Positions 62,601 to 64,000 of a stretch of 64,000 nt of DNA are shown in pieces. Made by a program: the position numbers and the translations under genes. The stretch spans positions 62,001-126,000 of the forward strand of contig NZ_QNRH01000002.1 of the NCBI RefSeq assembly GCF_003314995.1, written 5' to 3'. Positions within the stretch are counted from its first letter, which is position 1. Each line of letters starts with the position of its first letter. A model generated the notes under the pieces. The model made no database searches. It was not told the origin of the DNA and worked only from the letters and a program-made list of their open reading frames with translations. Source of the DNA: Pseudochrobactrum asaccharolyticum. GTDB taxonomy: Bacteria; Pseudomonadota; Alphaproteobacteria; Rhizobiales; Rhizobiaceae.

Positions 62601-63446
62601 TACCTGATGCTGCTGCGGGACATTACGACCATAAATCGTGACAGAGCCACCGCGCACAGGAATATTGCGCACAGCAGTACGATCTTCACCCATGCCCGGT
62701 GCAACAGCCGTTACCTTATTGTCGGATGAGAAGTCTTTTTCCGTCCGACTCATTGTCAGCGGAGCAGTTTCATCATAACGGCCTTTGGCATCATAGACAC
62801 GCAGCACATAGGTAAAATCGCGCAGATCATCACCGCCAGGCATTTTCCAACCGGCTTTTGCATTGGTGCCAACCGGAACAACAGCCAGAGGTTTTTCCGT
62901 TTTCTTGCTGTCATTATCGTGGAAAATACGGATTTCCGAACGCTCTACGAAACCCGGATAGTTGGTCGTTGCCAGAAACTCGACCGTCTCACCGGCACGG
63001 TAACTGCGACGCACCGGCATGGTGGAGATGTTCAGCATCGGTGTGCTTTCCAGACCATCATATTTGATCTGGATATCAACCGCATGCAGATCAACATCCG
63101 TTTTACGCTGACGATCGGCCTGCTTAACCGGCTTATCGTTTTTCTTCGCGGTAGCCAGTGCTGTGCTTTCGCCGACAGTTTCACCATCAACGCTGATAGC
63201 AAAAGGAATATTGCCGCTGTCGCTTAAAGATTCACGCTCGGTATTTTCACCGACTTCCAGACTGCGCACAGTCTGGTCATCCAGCTTTTTACCCCGCACG
63301 GAATGCAGCTCTGTCTTGCGGTTTTCAGCAGAATTTGCAGCCAAAGCGGGCAATGCTGCCATGGTCAGAGTGACCATGGCGCTGCCTGCAAGCAAGCTCA
63401 GACGACGGATATTACGGTGTTTCATGGATGGAATAATGTCCGTCAT
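59700..63446 (-). CDS. Large outer-membrane beta-barrel protein with N-terminal exported domains
   Basis: A 1248-residue exported protein. A signal peptide (MKHRNIRRL... ALPALA) is followed by ~330 residues of beta-sandwich-like sequence, then a central region with YGDDSTMVEDAPTNGKFYV. The C-terminal ~600 residues alternate aromatic and polar residues like barrel strands and end in a C-terminal Phe, as BamA substrates do. No TonB box or plug is evident. ATG 63446 is nine bases after GGGGA; ATG 63425 would also give a full signal peptide. It lies four bases after the partial surface-protein gene. Function is unknown; export or anchoring of that partner is inference. Confidence 0.8.
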   Translation of the reverse strand: MTDIIPSMKHRNIRRLSLLAGSAMVTLTMAALPALAANSAENRKTELHSVRGKKLDDQTVRSLEVGENTERESLSDSGNIPFAISVDGETVGESTALATAKKNDKPVKQADRQRKTDVDLHAVDIQIKYDGLESTPMLNISTMPVRRSYRAGETVEFLATTNYPGFVERSEIRIFHDNDSKKTEKPLAVVPVGTNAKAGWKMPGGDDLRDFTYVLRVYDAKGRYDETAPLTMSRTEKDFSSDNKVTAVAPGMGEDRTAVRNIPVRGGSVTIYGRNVPQQHQVEAFGEAIPVDREQAFVVQRILPPGNHDVDVSVNGVSKDSGLHFNRDINIPDNEWFYVALADLTVGKRTGDKNIESVRPGEYDSVYTRGRLAFYLKGKIKGEYLLTAAADTAEDDLDQLFRNFGSKDPRRLLRRLDPDDYYPVYGDDSTMVEDAPTNGKFYVRLDRGDSHVMWGNFKTQITGTEFMRAERALYGGQAVYRSEASTSFGERNTEVTLYGAQPDTLPQREEFLATGGSAYFMKRQDIIEGSETLTIEVRDSITGRMIERRTLRAGEDYRFDYMQGVVILTRPLSSSTATNDPVRNGALGGNKIYLLAQYEFEPSATDVDGFSYGGRAQQWLNEKVRVGVTGMNETTGTADQQAGGTDIQLRHSETTFLEGEIAVSKGEGFGLNRSTDGGLTMSNTGPAGSRDRTATAWRVRGQVDLEDLTDNGAKGILGGYYENREAGFSSLYDQVLVDKQLWGLHADLELRERTKLKLTYDDFKDDDGQIKREGKSSISYELDQYWKLSFGVAYTELMSPTAIKSGKRGYDGSRLDGGVRADYRLSDDYLFYGFGQGMMSRSGDISRNDRIGLGTEIKLTDKVGVTGELSYGTHGVGGLAGLTYDPNADDHYYIGYRLDPDRAFDLNRTYDLSGRDKGAIVGGVKRRIDDVASAYMENSYDMFGLRRSLTQTYGVVYTPDPVWTVNAGFESGRIHDNTLNSAGLENSDFDRYAPSLAVGYKDEEAGIDARMRGEVRIENSEDGTRDQNTYLLAGGVSWKTSEDWRALANFDAVISDSNSSLTSMQNTDYVETSIGYAYRPVENDRLNALFKYSWLYDMPGNNQLVSGSTRDVYAPAQRSHILSADFTYDLVPWLSVGGKYGFRIGEVKYRIADNAGTFQPYWQRSSAHLGIVRADLHIVKEWDVLVEGRVMHMPEADTTDFGALTAVYRHVGNNFKVGVGYNFGRFSDDLRDLKMDDRGVFLNMVGKF

Positions 63447-63450
63447 AGCT

Positions 63451-64000
63451 TCATTTCCCCACTTCTGAGCGGGTTTCAATTTCGAGCTGGTAATGCTCAC
63501 CGTCTTTGCGCCAGCGTTCTGTAATCAGATCACGCAGGTGCTTGATCCGCTGCTTGGCGAGTTCCGGCTTGGTGTTTGCATCGACATAGCTCAGACGCAG
63601 AACCGATGGCTCCTTGCGCAATACGACGATCAGGCTGCTGATATTGTCAGCCCAGCGGCGCTTGAGTTCTGTGCTGTTTGCTTCAAACGCATCACCCTTC
63701 ACATCAAGGCGAACGACACGGCCGATGGCAGCACCAAAGTTGAGCTTGGTCATTTTACCGGCTGTGAGGCGGACAACACGCGGGTTCTCCGTTGTCAGAC
63801 GGTAGCCGCTCGGCAATGTGCGCGGGTCGAGCTTCATGATGAAGTTGGAACCGATACGCTGATCCGGCAGAGCCGCACAGGCAACATGGAAACGGCCATG
63901 TTCATCGGTTGTCACCAGCCAGCCTTTGGCGGTGGCAATCCGCACACCAGCAAGACCCGGCTCGCCTTCATCCTGATAACCGTTGCGGTTCTTGTCATCA
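63451..64000 (-). CDS. End of a large SdrD-B/DUF11-like surface protein (5' part outside window)
   Basis: The frame is open to the right edge; an internal ATG at 63945 is not the start. The visible part begins with a DKNRNGYQDEGE calcium-binding-type segment and GLAGVRI...TTDEHGRFHV, the SdrD B-like/prealbumin-like pattern. It continues with LPSGYRLTTENPRVVRLTAGK, and the last ~110 residues resemble an OmpA-like domain (LRLSYVDANTK...). It precedes the barrel gene by four bases, so both are made together. The whole protein is probably long and cell-surface or periplasmic. Confidence 0.75.
   Translation of the reverse strand, partial: DDKNRNGYQDEGEPGLAGVRIATAKGWLVTTDEHGRFHVACAALPDQRIGSNFIMKLDPRTLPSGYRLTTENPRVVRLTAGKMTKLNFGAAIGRVVRLDVKGDAFEANSTELKRRWADNISSLIVVLRKEPSVLRLSYVDANTKPELAKQRIKHLRDLITERWRKDGEHYQLEIETRSEVGK

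Noticed and set aside
59700-63446. TonB-dependent receptor call for the large barrel protein
   Set aside because: No TonB box or plug domain motifs were seen; only barrel-like C-terminal strands support an outer-membrane location.

Overview
The window reads as part of an alphaproteobacterial genome, most likely a Brucellaceae-type rhizobial bacterium (Ochrobactrum, Pseudochrobactrum or Falsochrobactrum-like). This is inferred from protein style, moderate GC content, many ABC importers and short intergenic repeats ending in AGAGCA. I see no rRNA, transposase, integrase, phage gene, CRISPR array or defence system. The text is almost entirely transport and catabolism: six ABC importers and eight transcription factors (two LysR, and one each of LacI, TetR, IclR, GntR, MocR and RpiR). 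That is typical of an accessory replicon or second chromosome of this group.

Layout, left to right. 1-2.6 kb: the end of a glutathione/dipeptide-type double ATPase and an arginase-family enzyme. 2.7-13.0 kb: a ten-gene minus-strand operon of two AhpD/CMD proteins, LysR, a flavin monooxygenase, a five-gene peptide-type importer and a BAAT-like acyltransferase/hydrolase. 13.4-14.5 kb: a cysteine-synthase/desulfhydrase-like PLP enzyme. 15.0-24.4 kb: a LacI-controlled importer with nucleoside hydrolase, adenine deaminase, M20 amidohydrolase and phosphoribosyltransferase, which is a purine uptake and salvage unit. 24.5-25.8 kb: an exported protein of unknown function. 25.8-32.3 kb: a TetR regulator divergent from an amino-acid-type importer and a trimethylamine/histamine-dehydrogenase-like flavoprotein. 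32.5-34.8 kb: IclR divergent from an aldehyde dehydrogenase. 35.0-40.6 kb: a minus-strand importer with two binding proteins and a class III aminotransferase.

41.0-48.5 kb: a beta-amino-acid-transaminase-like enzyme with GntR, converging on an operon of 3-oxoacid CoA-transferase, M20 deacylase, thiolase and GNAT that is divergent from LysR. 48.6-51.0 kb: tRNA-Cys, a MOSC protein and a MocR regulator. 51.1-58.3 kb: rpiR-gsiABCD-iaaA, a glutathione/isoaspartyl-peptide unit. 58.5-59.6 kb: an ABC-type membrane domain without its ATPase. 59.7-64 kb: a very large outer-membrane barrel protein with the end of an SdrD-B-like surface protein just upstream.

The modules follow one plan: a local regulator, a palindromic site in the control region, an importer, then enzymes. 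Five candidate operators can be read directly (LacI, TetR, IclR, GntR, RpiR). The most interesting points are the histamine-dehydrogenase-like residue pattern beside an importer and an aldehyde dehydrogenase, a proposed complete beta-amino-acid catabolic route, the mixed monooxygenase/CMD/BAAT importer operon, and a repeated 42-base hairpin whose two copies differ by compensatory base-pair changes.
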